From positions 17,205,880-17,269,879 of the forward strand of contig CM046855.1 of NCBI GenBank assembly GCA_025617745.1: a DNA stretch of 64,000 nt. Direction: 5' to 3'. Source of the stretch: Heliocidaris erythrogramma (taxonomy: Eukaryota; Echinodermata; Echinoidea; Camarodonta; Echinometridae). A model generated the notes under the pieces. The model did not search any database, was not told the DNA's origin, and saw only the letters and a list, made by a program, of their open reading frames with translations. This document shows positions 33,496 to 44,999 of the stretch, in pieces (the stretch's first letter is position 1; each line of letters opens with the position of its first letter). Both the position numbers and the translations under genes were made by a program.

Positions 33496-34647
33496 CACGG
33501 CTTATAGTTGGTCTCGAACGCCAAAACGTCAAAATGGTCTTCACAGACCACTCGAAAACGGGAATAAATGTACGTTTTGACGTTGAATTTGGTTGTTCCA
33601 ATGTTCCTTATCCATACAGCACACCTTTCTCTATCCTTCTTCGGATCAGGGATGGCAAAAAAGGATTTTCCCGGACAATTTCACGACGATTCGAACAGTA
33701 AATTGCGTGGCACAACGGCATTTTTGCAACTCCACGAATATGTATGCATGCTATATATATGCGCTATCGATATCGTCTGCTTTTACGGACGCGTAACGCA
33801 CACGCATTGTGGTGGAAACTCAAAGTGCTGCAATAACGTCACAGCTTTGGCCGACACGAGCCAATTTGCGTATCGACAGTGGCAAAAACATACTTTTTAT
33901 ATCAAAATATACGCACTTGTAGGCTGTTCAAAAATTACAATTTCGATACTGATTAGTTCCTAGGGACATGCAGAACAACATATTTTGAAAAAATATTTTT
34001 TTTTTATTTGCCAGTGGTGTCTTCTTTTAAGACTGAATTTGATTATCAACACAATACATGAATACGTGAGATACATGAACCGAATTTCCTCCTTCTCTTC
34101 ATTTTTGAAGTTTGGCCTCATACAGTATCCTTATCATATCACCATTTTGCGAGGAGCAGATAATTTGGAGAAAATGTAGTGTTTTTGTTTTGTTTTTTTA
34201 AATATTATTTTTGGTTGGGGGAGAAAATGACTTCACTAAAGTCACAAACTTCCCCCTTACCCCCATCCCTTAAAATACGCTAGTGCTTTTCAACTCTCCA
34301 ATGTCATTTTATTGCTTGCAAGGCTGACTGCATGTAGCTCTTTTAGGATTTCAAACAGAATAATCGCATCATCTTGATGTGTAAATCCTTCTATAATTGT
34401 TCAACGCAAGTAGATTGGTAATCCTCTGTAAATTAAAATTCATGAACTGCCTGTTAAAGCTCTGTAATTAACAAAAGCATTTCCTTTTGTCACTTTCGTA
34501 ATGGAAACACAAATTTTTACCGGATTCTACCCTGTCGCAAAGCAGGAATTAAGGGGGAGTAATAAGAAAGTTGTACCTCCCCCTTCTTCTTTTATATTCC
34601 AATTCGGCATGACATAAGTCTTGCAAATCCCAAGCCATAGAATACCT

Positions 34648-34781
34648 GGGGAGCGTTTCATTAAGCGTTTTGCCGGTGATTTTTACCAACTGTTATAAGC
34701 TACTGAAATCCTTGCATCTGATTGGCTGAGAGCAAATTTGTCAGTAAAAATCACTGACAAACGCTTGATGAAACGCTCCCC
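34648..34781. mobile_element. ~134-bp MITE with GGGGAGCGTTTCAT ends
   Basis: GGGGAGCGTTTCATTAAGCG at the left faces the complement of GGGGAGCGTTTCATCAAGCG at the right. The inverted repeats run about 40 bp including GTGATTTTTAC. The short centre includes CTGATTGGCTGAGAGCA. Confidence 0.8.
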
Positions 34782-35103
34782 TGCATGGAAGGATGAGGGT
34801 GATCAAGAAGCTCACACTCAATAGAAGTTAACAGTAGTTTGATAATCCTTTGTAAATTGAAATTCATGAGCTGTTACATCTCTGTACTTAACCAAAATTC
34901 CCTTCTTTCATTTTGCATTATGGAATCACAAACTTTTATACAACCACACCCTGTCGCTGTGGCCTCTTTTTAGTTATAAGGGGAAGAATATTGGGCATGC
35001 ATGTGTCCCCCTTTTGAAACTCACTGAATTACTTTAAGTACATCAAAGAAAAATGAGTCCGTCCACATTGCGCCTTTGTGCCCCTTACAAATTGTAAACC
35101 TAA

Positions 35104-36283
35104 GGCCGCGTCACACTACAGCGTATCGAGTCAACGAATGCCTAACGTATTCGAACATTTGGATATACGTTCGCATAAGTTGCTAATCGTTCGTAACACG
35201 TTCGACGTACGTCGTATTCGTTAGCTGTTCGCAATGGTTCGCAGAGATACACTGGAGCCGATTTTTAATTTTGGACATGTTCAAAACTTTGAGCGTATAA
35301 CAACGTATCAATCAATACGCTATATATACGTTGAACATTCGCTGTATGAACGTTTTGCACGCTGGGTGTACGTTTCTTATTCGTCCGCTGTTCGTCCAAA
35401 TACGTCCAGCCATCAGGAACTTTGCGGAAACGAATGCACAACGCATACACAGCGTTAGTGTAACAAATGATTACCGAATGGCCAACGAATATACAGCATA
35501 TTCCGACCTACTTCAACTTTCACGAGGCGTTCATCTGACGTGCTTGACGCTAGTCTACCGATAGAGTAACGAATGCGCACAGAACAGGTAGCATTTTTGT
35601 CTGTTACGTCACAGCGGCTGCGAGAAGCTCCTTCAGTTCTACCAGGGCATCCTCCTGTGCCTTCGGGATGTGAAAATCTCGGCGTTTGTTCCTCTTCTTT
35701 TTCGACGACGGACCAGGCTGGGACCTGACTGAGGCATCAGATATCAGGGATGATGTCGGACTATCAGCAGACTCACAAGGAGGTGGAGAGGTCGGGGGTT
35801 TGGGAGAATCATGCCCGGTAGGGCTGAGTGTCCCGAGTGTCCTGAGTGTCCTGCTTGGCAGGTTGCTTCCTTTTCTTCGATTTCTTTGGAGCCATATTGA
35901 AAACTGCAAGAACTTTTCTTAAGATGTTCACTGTTCCACGTATTTGGTGAAGTGTGGGTCAGCCGAAATACGTCACGTGACTCCCGCAGCACGCTATGCA
36001 CACGTTGGACATTCGCTGGTCATTCGTTACGTACGCTCAGCATCCGTTGGATGGACGCTACGCATGCGCTTTCATTCGTTACTTTGTACGCTAGTAATAC
36101 GGTTAGCACACGCTCCTCATTCGTTAGGCGTACGTCTGATACGTTCACTACTTCGCTGAGAACCAGATGTTGCTTGAGAATTCGAGCGTATTGGAGCGTA
36201 TCTCGACTTTTTCCGAATTTCGAGAAAAAAATGGTGTACGCTACGCATACGCTAGCTCTATACGCTCTAATGTGACGGGGCCG
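35104..36283. mobile_element. 1.18-kb TIR element with ACGTTCG-type motif arrays
   Basis: GGCCGCGTCACACTACAGCGTAT at the left faces the complement of GGCCCCGTCACATTAGAGCGTAT at the right. Both arms are packed with ACGAATG, ACGTTCG, TACGTC and ACGCTA motifs in both orientations. TAA on the left and TTA on the right are TWA-like but not identical, so a Harbinger assignment is tentative. A decayed coding fragment occupies the centre. Confidence 0.65.
35604..35895 (-). pseudogene. decayed basic Ser/Pro-rich protein fragment inside the TIR element
   Basis: Two overlapping minus-strand frames appear to be one gene broken by a frameshift. A start at 35895 gives MAPKKSKKRKQPAK, a strongly basic, nuclear-localisation-like N-terminus, but stops after 28 codons. 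The other frame continues with a Ser/Pro-rich linker, then SSKKKRNKRRDFHIPKAQ and DALVELKEL before a stop at about 35604. The order basic tail, linker, then IPKAQEDALVE resembles the start of MADF- or SANT-type accessory proteins carried by some Harbinger elements. That link is inference from style, not a motif match. It is probably the remnant of an autonomous parent. Confidence 0.4.
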
Positions 36284-36608
36284 TTAGATTACGTTGAAGC
36301 TACTCAGAAGAGGAAATGAATTATGATGTTAAACATTAAAAATTTGACACATTTTACACATAGCTGACGCCATTGCATGCAATATGGCGTTCGGTGACGT
36401 GTTCCCTGTAGTTCTACAATAAAATGGTTACACACTCACCTTGGTATCCATACCTTAGTGGGGGGGGGGGGGGGGTGTATTCGAGCTCATTGTGATCCAT
36501 ATTCATAAGTAAGGAAGCCGTCATTAAGATTAGAGGCGACGGTGCTTTTGGTTGTTTGTTTGTTTTGACGGAAGGGGAAGGGTCATCACATATTTTGGAA
36601 GACAAAAG

Positions 36609-37032
36609 CAGTCAGACCCAACTTCGGAAAACCGAGCACAGGTTTATACTCCGAAAACGGCGTATAGAGAAAGATGAATATAGAGCCCTCATCGTTCAGT
36701 GCGGGACAGTGTGTACAAAAGGCATGGGGAAAATCCTGCAATGTCGACCTTCTGTTGATTATAATTTTCAAAAATAATGCTGCGGATATATTTATTTCAA
36801 ATGTTTGTCATTTGAAAGTCATTTCATATGGCGAATTATTCACGGATTTTGAAGGTAATTGACACGCAGCAATATATTTAAGAATATGTATATCGTTGGC
36901 AGGTTGACTTTGCAAGATTTTCCCCATGCCTTTTGTACACACTGCCTCGCACTGAACGATGAGGGCTCTATATTTATAAGCCGTTTTCGGAGTACATACC
37001 TGTGCTTGGTTTTCCGAAGTTGGGTCTGACTG
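36609..37032. mobile_element. foldback element, ~175-bp arms that both encode one peptide
   Basis: CAGTCAGACCCAACTTCGG opens the left arm, and its complement closes the right. Both arms contain TATAGAGCCCTCATCGTTCA, a CAGTGTGTACAAAAGGCATG segment and GGGGAAAATC. Each arm, read inward, keeps a frame containing YRALIVQC and VCTKGMGKILQ. The spacer is about 80 bp. A source gene is not recognised. Confidence 0.75.
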
Positions 37033-37039
37033 AAAAGTG

Positions 37040-39520
37040 AGAGCTGGAATATTGTGTACCGAATGATTGAATTCCATCGAAGAGGGATGTTTCATTATCT
37101 CATCTTTTTTAATTCGTCCATTGACGCAATTATCGAAAGTCTTGTTTTGTACCATATTTTAATGTGATAAAGCAGCAGCAGCAACAGTATGTAATTCATT
37201 TAGAGCGAATATAGCAGAAAGCGACCTCGAAGCAATCAAGCAATCAAGCTTCGAAAAATGTCGACTAATAGCTTCTGTTTATAGAACACCTTTGTAATGA
37301 ATTAATGAGGATATGGTAATGAAATAATAAAAATGCTTAGTAGTGTTAAATTTCCTTTAAAATGAAAGTATCTAAACGTAGCGTGGGTGTTGTAATATGG
37401 GTTTGCTGTTGGATTTTTTTGGACAGTACTGGAGTTAGTAAGGTTTGGTATATTATGGCAGTATGTCAAGGATTAAGTTGTGCCATGCCCCTTTTCGGGT
37501 ATTTACTTCATCATTTGGAATCTTCAACAAAACAACTTTATAATGGTATACGTGGCTGAGCAGGGCTATCCATATGTATTAGCCATGTTAGTGTTATTTG
37601 TGTTTTTATTCCTTATGTGGTTTTTCATACGGAACAAATAAAATGTGCTATTTTCACCGGGGGTGACCCCTTTGTCCCCGGTTCGGTGTATGTGTATAGT
37701 GACTTCGTAATAATACTTATGTTTGAAGAGACGGCTTAGGGCCCTGATCGAGGTATCACACATCCGCCTATGGCTACCAGACAACCATAATAGATGATGA
37801 AACGTAATGGCTTCAGCTTAGAACCGTCGTCCAGTTTATACCTCACCTTCGGGATCATCACTGCATTCTCTAACGATTAAAGCTCTTGTCATGAACCGAT
37901 GATTTAAATGGTGAGTAACAAACTTGGTCGTCGGCTTCGTGTATCGAATGTATGAATGCGAATAGTTGCGACACCACTGCGAACACGCCGCAGAATAGAT
38001 TAGCGTGCTTCAATCAGAGTATAAAAGCAAGGAAAGTATATAGGAAGCGTTTTTTTGAGAGGAGAAAAGTAGATAAATAAGTCATTCTAATTGTATGCTC
38101 GTGCCCCTTTCAGATTGAAAAACAACTAGGTACCTGATTTGTCTTTAATATATATCAAATATTCATTTTTTCCTTTGTCCATTTTTTTAACCGTGCCCCC
38201 CGCCTTTATGGGGATCCTGGATCTGCCCATAAAGGAGCTGTATGTTTTTAAAAAGCATTAAATGTAATGTGAAAGGTCATCGTGATAGTTAACAAAGAAC
38301 ATCGGATTACCGATTGAGCAAATGTGCCCTGGTTGTTTGCTACGTAGAAAATATTGCATTTTTGTTTCTACATTGACTGCGTGAATCAATAATTTCCTTG
38401 AAATAAAATCATTCTACCACATGCTCTTTTATATAATCTTATATACAAAGGGGGTATCTAATTAATTGATCAATTATTCATTTACCACTTGTGGGACGGA
38501 AACACCCTGATCAACAATAATGCTGTTTTTCGTAGGGAAATTGTTCAGTTCAATAATTGTTTGTATGGATTTCACGCCAACTCCATGCCATAAATTCTTT
38601 GACGTTTTCGTGCATTCGGTCCCCGTTATTCTGTAAAGCTACAAAATATAAGAGAATATAAGAAAAACAAAATAAAAATGATCATTAACACAAATGTATA
38701 TCAAACGTTCAGAATACCACTTGATATATTATCTCTTTACTTTTTACAATATTATAGTTTATTCAAAGAACTTATTTCATCTTTGAATGAAGCTGGGGAA
38801 AAGGGTTAATGGAATACCTATCTGCCTCTGGGGATGTTCATGTCAGTATGTGTGTTTATATGTCCACGAAGATTCATCGGCTCTGTAACCCGAAAACAGC
38901 CTAACAGAACTTGAAGACAGGTTACATGCTTGAAAATTATTGCCTTTGGCTACTTAGTCACACTTCAGCACTAACCAAAGTATGAAAATACACCCTGTAT
39001 ATATCAATCCTCAAAAAATCAATGATCTCTAGACAGCATCAGCGTGAATTATGCTTGATAATTGCCTTTTCATGTGTTTGGCAGCTGGAAACGAATCTCT
39101 AATTTTCCACTGATCGCCATTCGACAGAGGTAACGTCCACCTGCCGGAAATCTGTTACCATAATTCGAGAAGTTTGCAAATGCCGCAAGCATTCACTTTA
39201 GATTTCAATGTTCTGCACATACGATACACATTTCCAAAGCTTCAGAAAACAACACATTTTAACCATAGTTTGGCGGGAAATATGTGGCAGTATATCAACA
39301 TAATTATGTGCTTCATACACTTTCTGGTGCACGGAGCTGGCGTAGCCCTCTTTAAGAGGTGCTACGCCAGCACTAAAATGAGACAGTTTTCCCTCCAACC
39401 CCGGTCAGAGGGGATTCAGCCGCCCCCATTGTTTATCAATTCTGAGAACGTTCTAGCTTTCAATTTTATGGATTTATATGCCATTAATCTTTAGGCTGAA
39501 AGAGATATTTCTATAGGACA
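37040..39520. other. AT-rich DNA, no gene seen
   Basis: Short frames (for example 37362-37559 plus) lack domains. GATCCTGGATCTGCC near 38212 resembles the complement of a GGCAGATCCAG transposon terminus. A tight hairpin GCTGGCGTAGC/GCTACGCCAGC with CCTCTT/AAGAGG inside sits at 39336-39371. Confidence 0.5.
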
Positions 39521-39522
39521 GT

Positions 39523-40272
39523 GATTCTTAATAATAATAATATTAATACGTTAATACATTAATACTTTTATATAGCGCATTATTTACACTGTAATTTATT
39601 ATTGCCCCAGTTAACTGCATTTCAATCCCGCATACAAGTGTGCACCATCTCAACTCTTTAAGCCCGGCACACACTATACGATCCGACTGCGACCCGATTT
39701 TCGATCAAATTGCAGTTTGCATTAAATGTGAAAGTTTAAAAAAGTGAAATTATCTCATTTGAAGTTCGGAATGTGATACGAATACTAATATCGAAATGTT
39801 GGTTAACTGCAATTCTTCTGGTTAGAGTAAAGGCCAAATCGGCTTCAACTCTTAGTCGATCGCAAGATTGGTATGACGTCACTACGATTTGGAACTGAAT
39901 TCGCTTTTATTCCTACACGGGGGCTCGCAGTAGCCCGGAATTTCGATTTTAGTATTCATACTACTACTTTGATCACGAAGATTTTACATGTTTGATTGTT
40001 CATATCAAATGTTATAACAACTTTTCCCAAAATCGCATCGTAGTCAGATCGTGCAGTGTGCGCCGGGCTTTAGGGAGCATTCCTACCGATTTACACCTTT
40101 CATGGATGCATGTAGGGCACTGGCAAAAGCAGTCATATTGACTTTCGGAAAACCTCAAAGGTACCCATTATCTCCTGGGGTGAGAGTGGCAATGAAGATT
40201 AATGTCTTGCCAAAGGACGTTAGTGTTGCGACGGGACTCGAACGGCGACTTATCCACTTGACCACGACACCT
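39523..40272 (-). mobile_element. tRNA-derived SINE, copy 3, interrupted by a MITE
   Basis: The left part (39523-39660) has the AAT tail, ATAGCGCATTA and GTGTGCACCATCTCAACTCTTTA. The right part (40070-40272) resumes with GGGAGCATTCCTACC, the shared body, box B-like GACTCGAAC (minus strand) and box A-like CCACTTGACCA. Copy 1 at 0.7 kb has the uninterrupted junction ACTCTTTGGGGAGCATTCC, which proves the continuity. The intervening 409 bp is a separate MITE. Confidence 0.85.
39661..40069. mobile_element. Harbinger-like MITE, 409 bp, inserted in a SINE
   Basis: The inverted ends AGCCCGGCRCACACTRYACG are followed by further matches over about 33 bp. An exact TTA duplication flanks it (39658-39660 and 40070-40072). 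The TWA duplication and AGCC start match the 6,968-7,988 element, which also begins AGCC and has TAA. No coding frame. Confidence 0.9.
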
Positions 40273-40274
40273 CT

Positions 40275-42125
40275 TTTATGAGAACGGAGGTAAGGATTAT
40301 GATTATTCATTGTTATCCAGTGATGCTCTTTACGAATAAAACATGAATATTGTATTCTAGGTAGCTCGTATGATTATAAACGGACAAAATATTGTATAAT
40401 TTCTCGAGTTGCGTTATATTTCATTGTGACCGCACGCCCAGCTTGAATAAAATGGCACGTGGGAAATGTAATTGGATGCATATGTATGTTATTATGGAAT
40501 TACTATATGCATGCAATATTTGTCTTTTGAAATTGAGGGTATTTGCTATCTCATGCCTTCCTACTTCTTGATTTTCTCCTTTGGTTACATTCACACTGAC
40601 TTCCGCGTCAAACGTGTGCGACTTAGACAATGCAAGAAGTGGGTATGTGCAGCGAGCTTGGATGCGCGCGCGCTCTGGTTCTGCACCTAAGTTTTAATTT
40701 GTCTATGTTCTGCACCCAGCGAAAATAAAAGTTACTGTTCAGACAAATGACGTCACGCCCTTGTACGCTATTAAGCAACAATTATGGACCGTCACGTGAT
40801 CACATTCCAACCAATATGATACGCTATTTAAAGATACCTCATTTTGTATGTAATTATCAATATAATGTGGATGGGATGCATGAATCGGGTAATACAATCT
40901 GTCAAACCACAATGACCATGCTGACATTTAAACGTGATCAGAAATTTCCTGGAAAGAAGGTAGATCCCAATTCTTGAAAGGGCCTCATCCAAGAAGGAGA
41001 AAATTTTTATACTCTTTATGTGGAAAGAAAAATTATGGTTAATGTCGAGCAAACTTGGTATCCGTAATACAGATATAGCTACCTTAGCACGAAAACATAT
41101 TTGAAAGAAAAAAGATATATAATATGATTTAAAAAACTAAAGAATGCTACGTTTAAAGAGAAAAATTGTGACCTCCATTTGGGCTTATAATGCTAAAATT
41201 GTAGAAGAACAAGGTTATTAAAATGTCATCAATTATGATAGGATGAAAGAAGATGAACAATATTGTATGATAAGTAACAGATAAAAAATAGAAACAGGAT
41301 TTACTTAATCCTCATCGATCATGTTCATTTTTTTTCTTAATTTTGACAGGTTGCACATTATATGCTATGATATGATATTCCATGAATTTCATTTTATAAT
41401 TTCTTAAATGAAAGCCAACTATTCTCAGTTCCGACGAATATTAAAACCAATACCCATTTATAGACTAATTGTTTATTTCAATACTCAACCTTCAGGAAAG
41501 ACTTCCTTGCCTTGCAAAACCGCTTCTCTTTTTTTTGTTTACACATGGAAAATAAATTTCTACTTACGTTCTCAATACAAAAAGCAATTAGGTGTTTCAA
41601 GTGCTGTAACATTCATTTAAGCTTAAGCATTTTCAACGTGCGTAATTGAAAAAGAGTATGTTCCATTATTTGTTTCATTGCATTGCTCTTACGTTATGTT
41701 TGGGTATATTTAGTAAGGTTGATTGAAAGAGAAGATAACACACAAGGAAACACGTAGCTTACGGCTGGTTATAGAGGAATATATTTGCAAAAGCACCAGC
41801 GAATGGACGATTTTTTTTAAATTCTCCTGTCCTTCTACAAAAGAAATAGTCGTGAAGTGATACGTTAATTGGTAACACACTTGTTTGTTGCCCCGTAAAT
41901 CGCACTTATAGAGCGTTTTCCTTCACCTGGGGCTACAATATTAAGACGGGGTTTCAAAATCAACTGATAAACGACATCGATATCGTAAGCACTAATTATA
42001 TTTGTTGATTCTTTGTTTTTGCTGATTATTACTAGATTAGAAAATTATTTTTTCCATCACCATGGTAGAACTGCAAATTAGAAAGTGTTCACGTTACCTC
42101 TCTTTGCTACAAATCCCTCTCTTCC
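40275..42125. other. AT-rich DNA, no gene seen
   Basis: No recognisable protein domain, RNA gene or strong repeat was found. Confidence 0.5.
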
Positions 42126-42127
42126 CA

Positions 42128-42336
42128 CACTCTAAAAACTAAAGTGTTAGATCACCATTTAAAAGGGCCGAGGAGTGACCACTCTTTCAAAAAGGCAGAT
42201 TAACACTTTTAACATGCTGGATCCAACACTATAAAGGTTGTATCTACCAGGTTTAAGAGGTTGATCTGCCATTTTGAAAAGGTGGTCACTCCTCGGCCCT
42301 TTTAAATGGTGATTTCACATTTTAGTTTTTAGAGTG
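42128..42336. mobile_element. CACTA-like MITE, 209 bp, with ~90-bp arms
   Basis: The ends read CACTCTAAAAACTAAA, inverted at the right as TTTAGTTTTTAGAGTG. The arms continue through ATCACCATTTAAAAGGGCCG and AGGAGTGACCAC. A 2-bp CA repeat flanks it (42126-42127, 42337-42338). CACT...AGTG ends and short duplications suit CACTA-type elements, but the family assignment is tentative. Confidence 0.75.
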
Positions 42337-42339
42337 CAT

Positions 42340-44500
42340 CATCATTGTATTTTACTGTTTATTGCCTCAGTTTTGAAAAATATCCTTTTGTCTAAAGGAT
42401 ATTTATGAATAATTTCCCTTTTTCTTTTAATTTGGAAGGGTTGAGAATATCCGAATAACAATACGGGTAAAATAGGAGTGTTTAAAAGGATAATCCCAAC
42501 TTGATAGCAACTTGTTTTGAAGAAAAACCATCTCCCTCTAAATAGAATGAAATAAAAGACAATAAAATACAAATAAAATACAAATGAAATTTTGAACGAA
42601 ATTGAATATTTTTGGAAACTGAAATTTGAAATTTAAGAAAATTTCATATTGTTGAATTCGTATTGTCCCTGTGGTGAATTTAGGAATATCCTCCTAAACA
42701 TTCCAGCACATAAAATGGCTGAAATTGAATTTTTCGAAATTTAACGACTAATATTTTTTTCTCTCATTGGAGGACCCTACACAGTTATCTTTAAAGTACG
42801 GCCCCGGGGTATAGGTACTCCGGAGAACTGGAAATTCATTATATTTTGATGTAAGACTTGTCAACATTACGTCGAATGACCAAATCGCCAATTTGAGATT
42901 CACATACATGTACATTTAGATTTATCAATCTCGACTTTCAAACATTTTCCCCTTACTTTCACCTACCTGTTGGATATTCCCTCTTGTATTTATGTGATTC
43001 AATTTGTTACAAACGTTCGATAGCTTTTCATTAAGCATAACTGACGTAAGTAAAAAGCCCTGCTAAAATGGTGTATCAAGTAAACATTAGGCGACAAGAT
43101 AATGGGGATAGTTTCTTGCTTCTGGCAAAATGTTAACCTACATTTTATTACAATTTTATAATTATGGTATATCGTTTTGTTTTATAGTTTTTAGCTCAAT
43201 TTTAGTTCAATTAGGTCAATTATAGGTAAAATTAACGAAAGGCTATTCAAAGTTTGTAACACGTTGAACCGGATAAAGGCAATTAGAAATATAACAACAG
43301 GTAATTGAAAAATTTAAATATGTAATAGAAAGATACAGATGATCGAAAGTTGAGATCATTGAATATAAAAGTAATAATATGCAGGTTCACATTTTGCTAG
43401 TAATAAGAACCCCCCTTTACCTCGTTGTCTATTCGGTTAACGTTTATTGCATTCATAGGAAGCTTCAATTTATAAAAAAATTGTACCCCATTCTTCTTGC
43501 TCTATAAATGAATGATTTCATATCCGAGCCTACTAACGAATTTAGTTTAATGGTCACAACATTTAGTCATAATTAATGTCATATAGCACCTTTCGCCATC
43601 ATTTCCTAACTATTTTTTTATAGTACACCTCCCAACAACCACAAAATATTTGATAAACTATGAATCAAATTATTCTAATTACTGTATTTATATAATCCAT
43701 AGGGGAATTGTGTTTCAAGACGTATTATAATGATATTTCATTTGTAGGTGTAATTACCTTCAAAGTAGCACAAACTAATTTTAAAGATAATTTGAGTCTT
43801 TCTGCATTGCATACTTTTTGTGACAAGTATAACAAATATATAAGCCTATTACTAAGTTCCGTATGCAATAATACGTATTCTCTTTTTGAGGAAAATACAT
43901 ATTCTTTAAAAAGAAACATTATTTGTTCTAACAAGAAAAGTGACTGGGTAACTAATCAAAGAAAGGAAACAAAGGGGTTTTAAACTTCGAAGGAAGGAAA
44001 GGAGAAAGCAAACATATTTATGCTGATAACGAATTATGTTTTTCCAGAAACATATTACTTGCGACAATTCCGGATTCACACCTACAGCTTCCGGTACTAT
44101 GGTGGGAAAGTGATGATTCCTAATATGTCGGGTTCACTGCTCTAGAGTCATCCCATTGACTTAAAATAGAATCAAGGTAGCTAATACGTTGATGAATAAT
44201 TTAATGATTGGGCCCATCTTATGGAAGGAAGACAAGAACACCACTAATCTATTGTCCATCAGTTACTGTAGGTCCGCGCGTCACTGTCTCCGTGGTGGCG
44301 TCCTCCCTCATATGCCCTTCATGAATTGTTCTGTCAGAGGCTGAGCGGTCTAGTTTTCATCAACAACAACAACAACCTGACTCTCTAATAGAGGAGACAT
44401 CTATCTGGTTGGTGATATAACGCGGGAGATCGCGTTGGGTTCTTCACTCGCTGCATGCCCACTCCAACAGTTCCGTGGGTGGTTTGATACAGTGATCTTT
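42340..44500. other. AT-rich DNA, no gene seen
   Basis: Frames at 42342-42572 and 43708-43983 are AT-driven and lack domains. Confidence 0.5.
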
Positions 44501-44513
44501 CTTTTCTGTTTTC

Positions 44514-44520
44514 TATAAAG
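44514..44520 (+). promoter_or_regulatory. TATA box upstream of the secreted-protein exon
   Basis: TATAAAG lies about 245 bases before the ATG at 44760. Transcription would start near 44545, giving a 5' leader of roughly 215 bases. This is a positional inference only. Confidence 0.35.
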
Positions 44521-44759
44521 GGAATAGCGCGGACCGAAAAAAATAACGCATGCTTACAGGAGAGTTGATGAGGAGTCGTGTTCGGGGGAAGGAACTTAAC
44601 TGAAGAAGTAGATACATTCCTTTGGAGAGGACTACACCAGACTATTTCATTTCATGAAAGGTGCTTGCTGACAGTGAGTCTCTTTCGCTTGTTTTCGTCA
44701 AGAAAATCTGCTTTCATTTTTGTTTTTAAGAGCCCCGTATTAGCTTGATATCAATCACC

Positions 44760-44984
44760 ATGTTTCCACCTCCTCAGCAGACGACGTTTCTCCATTCGTT
44801 AGCGACGAGAGTTGCCTGTGTAATTTTTGCACTTTTTCTGTGCCTGGGCGGGTTAATAGGAGACACGAACTGCACGCCAATACAGGATGAGACTGTTGAC
44901 TTTGGTGAAAGGAACCTTCGCGGCATCCACCCAAGTTTCATGGACCTGCGGCCAAAAATCGAAAAAAGATTTCCCAAAATGCTG
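44760..44984 (+). CDS. first coding exon of a secreted protein (75 aa)
   Basis: This is the only convincing host coding signal. The start is ATG at 44760 in a good context (ATCACCATGT, A at -3). The frame stays open upstream to a TTG at 44745, but no earlier ATG is in frame. Residues 1-18 are polar (MFPPPQQTTF...). Residues 19-34 form a hydrophobic core (CVIFALFLCLGGLIG) typical of a signal peptide, with cleavage likely near GLIG-DTNC. The remainder is hydrophilic and includes NCT (possible N-glycosylation), FGERNLRG and a dibasic KIEKR site. The exon ends CTG|GTAAGT at 44984/44985, a near-consensus donor in phase 0. The family is not recognised; a peptide precursor or another secreted factor would fit. 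Later exons are not confidently found. Confidence 0.6.
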
Positions 44985-44999
44985 GTAAGTAATTAAGCT

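Noticed and set aside
33447-33963. Overlapping 84-131 codon frames on the plus strand
   Set aside because: Three frames are open over the same CpG-richer stretch and none shows a known motif.
44745-44759. TTG at 44745 as the start of the secreted-protein exon
   Set aside because: Eukaryotic initiation normally uses ATG; the in-frame ATG at 44760 has a better context and leads directly to the signal peptide.
44760-44984. Identification of the exon as a luqin-type neuropeptide precursor because of RFPKM
   Set aside because: In known luqin precursors the peptide follows the signal peptide directly and ends in an amidated RWG-type motif. Neither is seen here.
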